Part shown: positions 1 through 6,338 of the stretch, piece by piece
How the letters are laid out: each line of letters opens with the position of its first letter
How positions within the stretch are numbered: the first letter of the stretch is position 1
From: Baia soyae
GTDB lineage: Bacteria > Bacillota > Bacilli > Thermoactinomycetales > Thermoactinomycetaceae
Assembly: GCF_004341445.1 (NCBI RefSeq)
Contig: NZ_SLXV01000023.1
Span: 1-44,226 of the forward strand
DNA: 44,226 nucleotides
Reading direction: 5' to 3'
Notes under the pieces: generated by a model
What the model saw: the letters and a program-made list of their open reading frames with translations, nothing else
Databases searched by the model: none
What the model was told of the DNA's origin: nothing
Program-made: the position numbers and the translations under genes

Positions 1-72
1 AGATAAAACTAAAGGGCATGAGTCCGGTTCAATACCGAACACATACCCTGCAGATTGCTTAAAACTTCGTGT

Positions 73-576
73 CTAACTTTTTGGGTTCACTTCAAATTGG
101 CGAACAGTCTTTTCTGCCAAGGCATAGAACTCCAAAGCATCATGCCATTTCTGTTTTTTCTCTGCATGTCTACCCCGTAAGTAATGGAAGGTAGGAGTTA
201 ATACATCTTTGTTGCTCTCGCTACCCATCTTCCGAGTTTCCTCTAATCTTCGTAGTTCTTCGAGACCGAGATCAGCATCGCCGATACTAATCTCATGTTC
301 AATTTCCATGAGAAGTAACTGTATGTCCAATTCGTCATCAGGTGCTTGCTGTATATACTGATCTAGCTGATTCCAGTCTAACTCTAATGATTCGCATAAT
401 ACTTGTAGCCGATCTCGGTTGGCTTGGAAGGCGCCGCGTTCGACTTTAGATATAAATGACTGATGTAGATTGGTTTCTAGGGCGAGGTCTAGTTGTGTAA
501 TTTCCCTCTGTTCTCTCGCTTTGCGGAATACTTCACCCAGTTCCGACGGTACAAAGAAACGATCGATTGTTTTCAT
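73..576 (-). CDS. XRE-family helix-turn-helix regulator with TPR-like C-terminus
   Basis: A DNA-binding regulator. Residues about 10-70 form a Cro/C1-type helix-turn-helix (the segment TQLDLALETNLHQSFISKVE carries the two helices). The remaining 95 residues are acidic and helical, with a TPR-like hairpin near the end (FHYLRGRHAEKKQKWHDALE). The chosen ATG at 576 has an AGAGGTGA ribosome binding site at 581-588; an upstream in-frame ATG at 618 has none. At 167 residues it is much shorter than the PlcR/Rap-type HTH-TPR regulators it resembles, which are usually over 280 residues. It stops in the first TPR, so it may be truncated or frameshifted; only 72 bases remain before the window edge, so this cannot be settled. 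The regulated gene is unknown. Confidence 0.8.
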   Translation of the reverse strand: MKTIDRFFVPSELGEVFRKAREQREITQLDLALETNLHQSFISKVERGAFQANRDRLQVLCESLELDWNQLDQYIQQAPDDELDIQLLLMEIEHEISIGDADLGLEELRRLEETRKMGSESNKDVLTPTFHYLRGRHAEKKQKWHDALEFYALAEKTVRQFEVNPKS

Positions 577-714
577 AGGCTCACCTCTAAAAAATATTTT
601 CAGACCAGAAAACCGCATTTCTTGTCCATATTCACGTAGTCAGTTGCAAGATGGCTAGATTTATTTTTATTTTTCCGAATATGTGTGACGATTTGGTTTT
701 TATCCAAGATAAGA

Positions 715-757
715 GGACAAAATATTCATTTATATTTCTAAATATACAGATTTGTCC
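715..757. promoter_or_regulatory. Dyad (GGACAAA / TTTGTCC) between divergent genes
   Basis: Seven-base inverted arms GGACAAA (715-721) and TTTGTCC (751-757) are separated by a 29-base AT-rich spacer. The site sits in the divergent intergenic region between the XRE regulator and the gene at 842. It could be an operator of the adjacent regulator. The arms are short and the spacing long, so chance is possible. Confidence 0.25.
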
Positions 758-841
758 GAAGGTGTGCAATGTGGAAGAATATGATTGTGAGTAGAGAAGA
801 GATACATTTTCATTTCTTATTACGTAAGGGGAGTGTAGTGC

Positions 842-1153
842 ATGTTACAGATGAGTATTTCAGGGCAATCGCCAGAGATTCAAGCGTTCGTTAGCTATCT
901 AAAGGAACAGGCATTATTTGACGTGCAACAGCAGGAAATGGTACAGGAAGCGGTTGATTCGACAGATACGGAGATTATTAAGCTGGATGTCACGACGAAC
1001 CTCTTAAAGCCGACTGTCCGTAAGATGGTCATCGTCAAACTGACGACTGTTCAAGGGAAGGAATTTGATATTGCCCTCCTAGACAGCATGTCCTTTAAGT
1101 CGGGAGATCTGACGATTGTTCGAGGAAAAAACTATGACATCTTCGCTGGATGA
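842..1153 (+). CDS. Hypothetical protein, 103 aa
   Basis: Not recognised. A 103-residue soluble protein with a helical, Gln/Glu-rich N-terminal half and a beta-rich C-terminal half ending in GKNYDIFAG. It has no signal peptide and no membrane segment. The ATG at 842 follows a GGGGAG ribosome binding site at 827-832 with 8 bases of spacing; a second ATG three codons in is less well placed. A 50-codon ORF follows after an 8-base gap, so the two are probably co-transcribed. Function is unknown. Confidence 0.7.
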   Translation: MLQMSISGQSPEIQAFVSYLKEQALFDVQQQEMVQEAVDSTDTEIIKLDVTTNLLKPTVRKMVIVKLTTVQGKEFDIALLDSMSFKSGDLTIVRGKNYDIFAG

Positions 1154-1161
1154 ACTGCCCC

Positions 1162-1314
1162 ATGAGTAAACCAGAAGAATGGCAGATGCTCAGGGCCTAT
1201 GGCATCGTAACCGAAGATCGCAAGCTATGTTTGAACCGAATCGTGGTCTATCGGGAAGATGGGACTGTGGAGATGGCGATGATGGTAGATGAGGATGAGT
1301 GTGATGAAGGATAG
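1162..1314 (+). CDS. Small hypothetical ORF, 50 aa
   Basis: A 50-codon frame beginning MSKPEEWQMLRAYGIV and ending in the acidic tail DEDECDEG. It starts 8 bases after the stop of the 103-residue ORF, which suggests translational coupling; its own ribosome binding site is poor. It is hydrophilic, with no recognised domain. It could be a real small protein of the same two-gene unit or a chance frame. Confidence 0.45.
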   Translation: MSKPEEWQMLRAYGIVTEDRKLCLNRIVVYREDGTVEMAMMVDEDECDEG

Positions 1315-1391
1315 ATGGGTCCATTTTCTGTTTCGCTAAGAGATAGGCCAGAAATTATTTGGAGAATGGAAAGGAATAGGAGACGAGGAGA

Positions 1392-1896
1392 ATGAAAAGT
1401 AGAGTAAAGCGTTTAGTACCCATTCTATTTATGGTTTTAATCGTTATGGCGCCAATTACCGCATTTGCTCACCCAATGCAAGATGTATGGTCTAAAAATG
1501 ACTATGTTGGATCAGGATATTTATCCTCTGGAGGTTATGTACAGGCGGTACAGCGTATGTTACTTGAAACTCCATGGGGATACAGCGGTGTTGATGGACG
1601 CTATGGGAAGAATACAAAAAAAGGGATTATGGAGTTTCAGGAAAACCGAAAGATGAAAGCGGATGGAATTGTAGGGAGCGATACATGGGCAAGATTCCAG
1701 GCCTATCGGTCATATGTAGGAGCAAAGGGCTCTGCTCATCTATATCAATTTATTTAACGTACAGGACAATTCCCCAGCGATGTATCGTCGTGATGCATGT
1801 TACGGCTGGTTCGTTGATATTGAGACAACCAACAAGGCGTTTGAATATTGGAAGGTTGATCATGGATTTGAAAGGCAACATTTCATTTGTATGTAA
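1392..1896 (+). pseudogene. Exported peptidoglycan-binding protein, frameshifted
   Basis: The open frame 1392-1757 encodes 121 residues: a signal peptide (about 1-26, cleavage near AFA-HP) and a PG_binding_1 repeat (YVQAVQRMLLETPWGY ... VDGRYGKNTKKGIMEFQENR ... ADGIVGSDTWARFQ), a domain known to bind cell-wall peptidoglycan. The frame stops at 1755-1757. The +1 frame right after it (about 1759-1896) continues with protein-like sequence, DNSPAMYRRDACYGWFVDIE then WKVDHGFERQHFICM, and stops at 1894-1896. This fits one protein of about 165 residues broken by a single indel near 1745-1760, in or beside the run tttattta. A ribosome binding site GAGGAG precedes the ATG. It could be a real mutation or a sequencing error. 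Confidence 0.7.
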
Positions 1897-1929
1897 GTCT
1901 GATTCTAGATAATTAGGAGGGGAATTTCG

Positions 1930-2451
1930 ATGAAAAAAAGTTTGAGTTTGATTGCGATTAGTACAGCGTTCGTAATTGCTCTGGGAATTGTACTCTATCA
2001 GGTCGGATTTGCAAAAGCGAAGGATTCTACGCAGAAGCAAATGACTGCTTCTAAAGAAACAAATGAAAGGACAGTAGTGGATCAAGCTACCTATGAGGTG
2101 AAGGAGCCAACCTTTATCCCACGAGGATTAAATGCCGTGCCAGAGCAAGTTAGTAAAGTGGGGCAATTGTCCAGTGATAGTCTATATATTACAAGACAAG
2201 CGTGGGTTGATCCAACGAACGAAAGACGAAATTTACTTGTTCTACAATCAAATGATGATGGCTCTAAAAAACCAGAGAGTGATCTTAGTGAGGGAAAGAG
2301 GGTAACTCTCGCTGGTGTTGATGCTTGGATTATACTGATGGATGATCTTACAAAGATCATGCTCTGGAAAGATGGGAAGTATTACTTGATTCGTGGTGAA
2401 AATATCCCTGAATCCGAGCTGATTAAGGTAACGGAATCCATGTTTAACTAA
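1930..2451 (+). CDS. Membrane-anchored DUF4367-like protein
   Basis: 173 residues with one N-terminal hydrophobic segment (about 5-28), either an uncleaved anchor or a signal peptide, followed by a Lys/Thr-rich linker. The C-terminal domain (about 55-173) has the layout of DUF4367: an opening PTFIPRGLNAVPEQV, strands LYITRQAW and LLVLQS, then VTLAGVDAWII, LWKDGKYYLIRG and a terminal helix ELIKVTES. DUF4367 domains often form the outer part of anti-sigma-factor-like or sporulation envelope proteins; a sigma partner is not visible here. TAGGAGGGGA precedes the ATG. A strong terminator follows. The domain assignment is by pattern, with moderate confidence. Confidence 0.7.
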   Translation: MKKSLSLIAISTAFVIALGIVLYQVGFAKAKDSTQKQMTASKETNERTVVDQATYEVKEPTFIPRGLNAVPEQVSKVGQLSSDSLYITRQAWVDPTNERRNLLVLQSNDDGSKKPESDLSEGKRVTLAGVDAWIILMDDLTKIMLWKDGKYYLIRGENIPESELIKVTESMFN

Positions 2452-2459
2452 CGAAAACG

Positions 2460-2512
2460 CAGAATGGATACTGGTAGTTAGAGATAACTATTTAGTACCA
2501 TTCTGTTTTTCT
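2460..2512 (+). terminator. Rho-independent terminator
   Basis: CAGAATGG pairs with CCATTCTG, continued by TACT/AGTA and TAGTTA/TAACTA around a GAGA loop, and is followed by TTTTTCT. It terminates the gene ending at 2451. Confidence 0.8.
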
Positions 2513-2597
2513 ACAGTGTCATTGGGCTTTAAAGGCTTTCATTTTGGCGGATCTTTTGGTAAGAAAAGTGGAAGTGACTTGATTTCCGTGAGATGGG

Positions 2598-2786
2598 GTG
2601 TTTCCTAATGGACCTGTTAAAGCATTTATCTATGTAACACTGCCAGTCGGCGAGATTCAGGCGGTAATTGACTTTGAGATGCCTATTACCGATCCGAGTG
2701 AGTTAGTAGGACAAGATGGTATTGGAATTCAGGAATTCCAGGTTCAACGTAATCCCACCTCAGTCTTTCATTTTGTGATGTTTTGA
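2598..2786 (+). pseudogene. ASCH-like gene fragment
   Basis: A 62-codon frame from a GTG without a ribosome binding site. Its first 45 residues (VKAFIYVTLPVGEIQAVIDF, then MPITDPSELVGQ) read like the middle of small ASCH/EVE-type RNA-binding-fold proteins, where a strand of the form AFIYvtlPvg.vqAvidF is followed by a P.I.. segment. An in-frame stop lies at 2589 just upstream, and the family's C-terminal part is missing. It is therefore probably a remnant rather than an expressed gene. Family assignment is tentative. Confidence 0.35.
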
Positions 2787-2985
2787 TTTCTCTTCTAGCC
2801 CTCTCTTCGTGGATGTCCGATACTCGTGATTCTTTTTGTTTTTCGATGTCGTTGAGGGCTCGGTCGATAGTTCTCTCTAAATAATCCGGATGATCAAATA
2901 GTTTTGAATCCACACCATGTTTACGTATAAAAGCGATTAACAAATCTGCTGTTTCTTGGCCTGTCCAGCTATTCCAGATAGCCAT
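2686..2985 (-). CDS. Hypothetical protein, 99 aa
   Basis: Not recognised. A hydrophilic frame with a helical N-terminal part (WTGQETADLLIAFIRKHGVD) and a charged coiled region (ALNDIEKQKESRVSDIHEER). The only purine-rich site upstream (AGGGGG on this strand) is 20 bases from the ATG, too far for normal initiation. The frame overlaps the ASCH-like fragment on the other strand by about 100 bases, so at most one of the two is fully real there. The amino-acid composition looks protein-like. Confidence 0.35.
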   Translation of the reverse strand: MAIWNSWTGQETADLLIAFIRKHGVDSKLFDHPDYLERTIDRALNDIEKQKESRVSDIHEERARREIKTSQNERLRWDYVEPGIPEFQYHLVLLTHSDR

Positions 2986-3212
2986 ATTTGCTATCGCTAA
3001 AAGTACCCCCTAAATATCGACCTTCATATTTGATAAGCACCCTTTTTCTCTAACCTAGTATGATTGGATGTTTTTATGGAAAAACATGATATAGAGCCAT
3101 ATATTAGCTGTGGTTATGTGCGGTATAATAAAGAACGCTATTCTTTTCAATATACAACATGGGAGGATGGCTCTTTCTGAATGGAAAAACCTAACAGGGA
3201 GAAAACCTTGTA
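2986..3212. other. AT-rich spacer with short frames only
   Basis: No convincing gene. A 34-codon frame on the plus strand (3076-3180, beginning MEKHDIEPYISCG) has no ribosome binding site and may be debris of an older gene. The exporter promoter begins at 3213. Confidence 0.4.
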
Positions 3213-3241
3213 TTGAATACGTACTAAAAAGATAGTATGAT
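3213..3241 (+). promoter_or_regulatory. Candidate sigma-A promoter of the exporter leader
   Basis: TTGAAT (3213-3218) and TATGAT (3236-3241) are 17 bases apart. A start near 3248 would place the leader ORF and the attenuator stem inside the 5' leader of the exporter mRNA. Confidence 0.5.
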
Positions 3242-3276
3242 TTATTACGGATTTTTAGTTGGAAGGAAGTGAATCC

Positions 3277-3360
3277 ATGAGTGATTTAGAAAAAATTAAA
3301 CTCATGAAACCACCATTTCCCAAGCTACGATGTTTTTCTTTCAAACCTATAATTATCTAG
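3277..3360 (+). CDS. Leader peptide of the MFS exporter (27 aa)
   Basis: A 27-codon ORF, MSDLEKIKLMKPPFPKLRCF then SFKPIII. GGAAGG lies upstream of its ATG at normal spacing. It ends with TAG at 3358-3360, and that stop overlaps the ribosome binding site TAGGAGAGG of the exporter. Codons 18-23 (3328-3345) form the left arm of a stem whose right arm holds the exporter's TTG start. The KPPFP motif at residues 11-15 lies just before the stem; proline runs are known to slow ribosomes. The position and pairing suggest a regulatory leader rather than a functional protein. It is in the same frame as the exporter, separated by the stop. Confidence 0.6.
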   Translation: MSDLEKIKLMKPPFPKLRCFSFKPIII

Positions 3361-3388
3361 GAGAGGATTCTTTTGAAGAAAAACATCG
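3328..3388 (+). promoter_or_regulatory. Candidate translational attenuator stem-loop
   Basis: The left arm CGATGTTTTTCTTTCAAA (3328-3345) pairs with the right arm TTTGAAGAAAAACATCG (3372-3388): 17 base pairs with one bulged T. The 26-base loop contains TAGGAGAGG, the exporter's ribosome binding site. The right arm contains its TTG start (3373-3375). The left arm is coding sequence of the leader ORF, so a ribosome held in the leader would melt the stem and expose the start. No U-run follows the stem, which argues against a transcription terminator. Confidence 0.65.
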
Positions 3389-4563
3389 AAAACAAAACAC
3401 CTAGCTTATTATTACTGATTATATTAGTAGGCTTTCCGCAAATTAGTGAAACCATTTTTAGTCCATCATTACCTTCTATCGCAGAAGCATTTGGAACTTC
3501 TATGAGTGATGCACAGCTTGTTATGAGTGTATATTTTATCGCTTTTGCCTTAGGGGTATTTTTCTTTGGGCGTTTATCCGATAAAGTCGGTCGTCGCAAG
3601 GCAATGCTTTATGGGCTACTTTTATATTTTGTTGGTAATATACTTTGTTTAGTAGCAAATGAAATGGCGGTTTTATTAGTAGCACGCTTTATTCAAGCGT
3701 TTGGTGCTAGTGTTGGCTCTGTCGTGACACAAACGATTTTACGCGAAAGCTTTTCTGGCGTTGAGCGCCATAAATTGTTCGCTCAAATTTCAGCTGCCCT
3801 TGCCTTTACACCTGCCATTGGTCCGTTAATCGGTGGCTTTACCGATTATTATTTGGGCTTGAAAGTCGTATTTTTGGTGTTAGTCGTTATGGGTATTATT
3901 GTATTTTGCCATGCATTTTTACGTTTACCTGAAACAGCGCTTGCTATAACCGAAATCAAGCCTCTACTACCAATAGTAAAGCGCATGATCACAGATGTTC
4001 GTCTATGGCGCTATGGCTTATTAATTGGTGGTATTAACGGTGTATTATTTAGCTACTATGCCGAAGCACCGTTTATTTTTACGAAATACTTTACACTAAC
4101 AAGTGCGATGTATGGTTTTTTAGGCATTATCGTTGCGTTTGCTTCTATTGCAGGTGCGATGTTATCTAAGCGACTCGTTAGTAACACAAAACCTGAGAAG
4201 ATTATCGTACGCGGGTTGGCTATTATGCTTATCGGTACATTGCTCGCTACATCGGTACATTTTTTACCGATTTCATTACAAATGCTATTCATGATTGGTA
4301 GTGTGTTTATTATTCTATTTGGTACAGGTACTGCTTTGCCAAACTGTTTAAGCTTAGCTCTCATTGACTTTCAAGACGTCATTGGTTCTGCAAGTGCGAT
4401 ATTTAGCTTAGGTTATTATTTATTCGTCAGCGCTATAATCTATGGTATGAGCGTTTTCCATAATGGAACAATCCTTGCAATGCCACTATATTTTTTGGCA
4501 CTAGGAATGGTTATGTTGCTAGTAAGCTTACCCTTACTTTATAAAAAAGAGGCGATGATTTAG
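3373..4563 (+). CDS. Bcr/CflA-family MFS drug exporter
   Basis: A 396-residue, 12-helix major facilitator of the DHA1 drug:proton antiporter group, expected to pump a drug (chloramphenicol-, bicyclomycin- or sulfonamide-type in known relatives) out through the cytoplasmic membrane. Visible features are the helix 1 motif ETIFSPSLPSIAEAF, motif A between helices 2 and 3 (GRLSDKVGRRKAML), RFIQAFGASVGSV in helix 4, and the motif C-like stretch AFTPAIGPLIGG in helix 5. The TTG start is set by TAGGAGAGG and lies within a stem-loop (see attenuator). Codon use is strikingly TTA/ATT-rich compared with neighbours, and gene remnants lie on both sides, suggesting acquisition by transfer. A 15-bp terminator follows. 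The substrate cannot be read from the sequence. Confidence 0.9.
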   Translation: MKKNIENKTPSLLLLIILVGFPQISETIFSPSLPSIAEAFGTSMSDAQLVMSVYFIAFALGVFFFGRLSDKVGRRKAMLYGLLLYFVGNILCLVANEMAVLLVARFIQAFGASVGSVVTQTILRESFSGVERHKLFAQISAALAFTPAIGPLIGGFTDYYLGLKVVFLVLVVMGIIVFCHAFLRLPETALAITEIKPLLPIVKRMITDVRLWRYGLLIGGINGVLFSYYAEAPFIFTKYFTLTSAMYGFLGIIVAFASIAGAMLSKRLVSNTKPEKIIVRGLAIMLIGTLLATSVHFLPISLQMLFMIGSVFIILFGTGTALPNCLSLALIDFQDVIGSASAIFSLGYYLFVSAIIYGMSVFHNGTILAMPLYFLALGMVMLLVSLPLLYKKEAMI

Positions 4564-4619
4564 TTCGCTATATGATGTGTAAGCCAAGTCGAAAAAAACT
4601 AAACTTACATCTATTATGT

Positions 4620-4664
4620 AAGAATCCGTTTTGATCAATCTTTTTTCAAAACGGATTCTTTTTA
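4620..4664 (+). terminator. Rho-independent terminator of the exporter gene
   Basis: AAGAATCCGTTTTGA (4620-4634) pairs perfectly with TCAAAACGGATTCTT (4646-4660) and runs into TTTTT. Confidence 0.9.
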
Positions 4665-4670
4665 TTTGCC

Positions 4671-5097
4671 TCAGAATGGGTTTTTGCTAGAGATATAACC
4701 AGAAAACGCATCCAAATCCCCTTGAGATTTCTCAATCATACGAACCACTACAAGAAAGAACAGCCGGAAAATATAGTATCCCACTACCACACCAACAAAT
4801 TTGAACAAGAGATTGACCTGATAGGAGATACTGAATTGACTCCATACGAAATGGGACTGTGTTGATTGATGGCCAGACTGAGTCTGAAAAAATTCCAATA
4901 TGTATGGGGAATAATGTGTACTTCATCACATCCATTACATACACATAAAAAACGGCGAAGCATACTAGATAACTCCAGGGTTGTTTCCGCTTCGGATTAG
5001 TAGCTCCTATAAAAAATGAGAGAACCACATGGAATCTCTCAATCTCAAATGTTTGGATGGATATACTTGTTTGAGTATTTAAATTCATCGAATACAC
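4671..5097 (-). pseudogene. VanZ-like membrane protein, broken
   Basis: Two overlapping minus-strand frames together resemble one VanZ-family protein. The frame from 5097 (GTG; an in-frame ATG lies at 5088) gives an N-terminal helix (SYLVCFAVFYVYVMDVMKYT) followed by LFPI and INTVPF, like the TLFPI...N.IPF motif of the family. The second frame, ending at 4671, gives the typical last helix NLLFKFVGVVVGYYIFRLFF and a short tail. The middle helices are missing, and the frame changes between about 4870 and 4830. VanZ proteins are small membrane proteins, one of them linked to teicoplanin resistance. This copy is most likely non-functional. Confidence 0.5.
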
Positions 5098-5132
5098 AAG
5101 TAGATTAACTCTTTAAATGGATAAAGTATCCT

Positions 5133-5160
5133 TTGACATAGCCAATTCTTTATGTAAAAT
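5133..5160 (+). promoter_or_regulatory. Sigma-A-type promoter of the deaminase gene
   Basis: TTGACA (5133-5138), a 16-base spacer, then TAAAAT (5155-5160). The 5' leader would be about 65 bases. Confidence 0.65.
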
Positions 5161-5230
5161 TAAGAAGAAGGAATGTATATAGAGTGCATTTCTAAAAAGA
5201 TTCATTATTTCTGAAAAATGAGGTGTTCCT

Positions 5231-6025
5231 ATGATAAATAAAGAAAAGGGAATAGAACTTCTAAAAAGAGCAAATGATTCGGCTATTCAAAATATACAAG
5301 AAAATGGTGGGCCATTTGGTGCAGTTGCAGTTGATCAAACTGGACAGAACCAAATAGTAGGATGTAATCGTGTGACAGATCATCTAGATCCGACTGCACA
5401 TGCAGAAGTGCAAGCGATTCGAAACCATGAAGAGGTGTATGGAGAAGGATCTCTACAAAATGGTGAGATCTTTACCTCGTGCTACCCATGCCCGATGTGT
5501 AATGCTTTTATGGAGGAAAAAGGAATTAGCAGATCCACTTATTCTAGCAATAAGAAAGATGCAGATGACGCTGGATTTGCTGATGATTTCCTCTATGTAC
5601 AACAAGCCCTTCTAGAAGAAGACAAAGAGCCATCTGTTCCAGTTGTGCTATTGCCTGATGATCTTCGTGCAACGCTCACTCCTGATCATTTCTATCTTCT
5701 GGATGAGACGCATAGCATCATCGCATCCTGTGAAAGCGATCGTCTTTTTAATGCAATCCCTAAATTAACGAAACAGATCAACACGTTTGAAACGCCTAAC
5801 TGTTTTCTCGTTTCTTCTAAAGAACTAAAAATCCTCGATTATATGGCATCATGCTGGATGGGGATCGAAAAAATTTATGTTCTCCAACAAGAGCATTTAA
5901 AAATAGAAAAGAATGCACAAAAAGTAGAACATGTTTACATCAATGTAGAAAATGAAGGTGGACCTTTCCAAGCATGGGCAAAGGCTAGCGATCGTAAAGA
6001 TTATGGATTAAAACCCAATGCTTAA
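5231..6025 (+). CDS. Guanine deaminase-like protein with degenerate second deaminase half
   Basis: A zinc-dependent deaminase of the cytidine/deoxycytidylate-deaminase fold, closest by eye to bacterial guanine deaminase GuaD. Residues 1-125 contain GGPFGAV, the zinc motif H57-A-E59 (TAHAEVQAIR), the second zinc motif C87-P-M-C90, and KKDADDAGFADDF, a GuaD signature. GuaD is about 156 residues and ends with PFQAW...Y. Here that ending (GGPFQAWAKASDRKDY) appears only at residues 243-258, after about 110 extra residues. The extra part (about 140-240) has the spacing of another deaminase core (FYLLDETHSIIASCES, MASCWMGIEKIYVLQ) but no HAE or PCxxC. AGGTG precedes the ATG. Deamination of guanine to xanthine is the likely reaction; substrate identity is inferred. 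Confidence 0.8.
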   Translation: MINKEKGIELLKRANDSAIQNIQENGGPFGAVAVDQTGQNQIVGCNRVTDHLDPTAHAEVQAIRNHEEVYGEGSLQNGEIFTSCYPCPMCNAFMEEKGISRSTYSSNKKDADDAGFADDFLYVQQALLEEDKEPSVPVVLLPDDLRATLTPDHFYLLDETHSIIASCESDRLFNAIPKLTKQINTFETPNCFLVSSKELKILDYMASCWMGIEKIYVLQQEHLKIEKNAQKVEHVYINVENEGGPFQAWAKASDRKDYGLKPNA

Positions 6026-6113
6026 AACGACAAGAATGACCCAAGATAAGATTTATTGAATGTCTAAGGAATTGAAAGGGCTTACAAACTCTTTCGGAAA
6101 TGGCACATCGTTA

Positions 6114-6153
6114 AAAAAACCAAGCATCCTTCTAAAGGGACGCTTGGTTTTTT
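6114..6153. terminator. Bidirectional terminator between deaminase and ybdD
   Basis: AAAAAACCAAGC pairs with GCTTGGTTTTTT, with inner ATCCTT/AGGGAC pairing partly. A-tract and T-tract flank the stem, so it can serve both the plus-strand deaminase gene and the minus-strand cstA-ybdD unit, whose last stop is only three bases away. Confidence 0.85.
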
Positions 6154-6155
6154 CA

Positions 6156-6332
6156 TCAACAACAACGCCGAATACTCCCCCCTCCATACTTCTTGTCTGT
6201 TGCTTGTCTGTGAAACTCCTTTTCACTCAAAGGCTCTTGGTTGGGATGATGCTTGGCTAAGTGTTCGAGATAGCGTTTGTAGCTAGGAACTCCTGCGATG
6301 TCATGGAGAAAGTTGCAAAGCTTAGACCACAT
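6156..6332 (-). CDS. ybdD: YbdD/YjiX-family small protein (DUF466)
   Basis: A 58-residue protein, MWSKLCNFLHDIAGVPSYKR..., with the family pattern GVPsYkrYleH....HP......eF......kYGGGsiRRCC at the C-terminus. In Enterobacteria the YbdD/YjiX gene always follows a CstA-family carrier gene and the small protein is needed for transport. Here it follows cstA by 6 bases, and its ribosome binding site AAGGGGGT lies within the last codons and stop of cstA, so translation is probably coupled. A bidirectional terminator follows directly. Confidence 0.9.
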   Translation of the reverse strand: MWSKLCNFLHDIAGVPSYKRYLEHLAKHHPNQEPLSEKEFHRQATDKKYGGGSIRRCC

Positions 6333-6338
6333 GCTTGT

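Noticed and set aside
3076-3180. 34-codon ORF upstream of the exporter promoter
   Set aside because: No ribosome binding site and no recognisable family; kept only as part of the spacer description.
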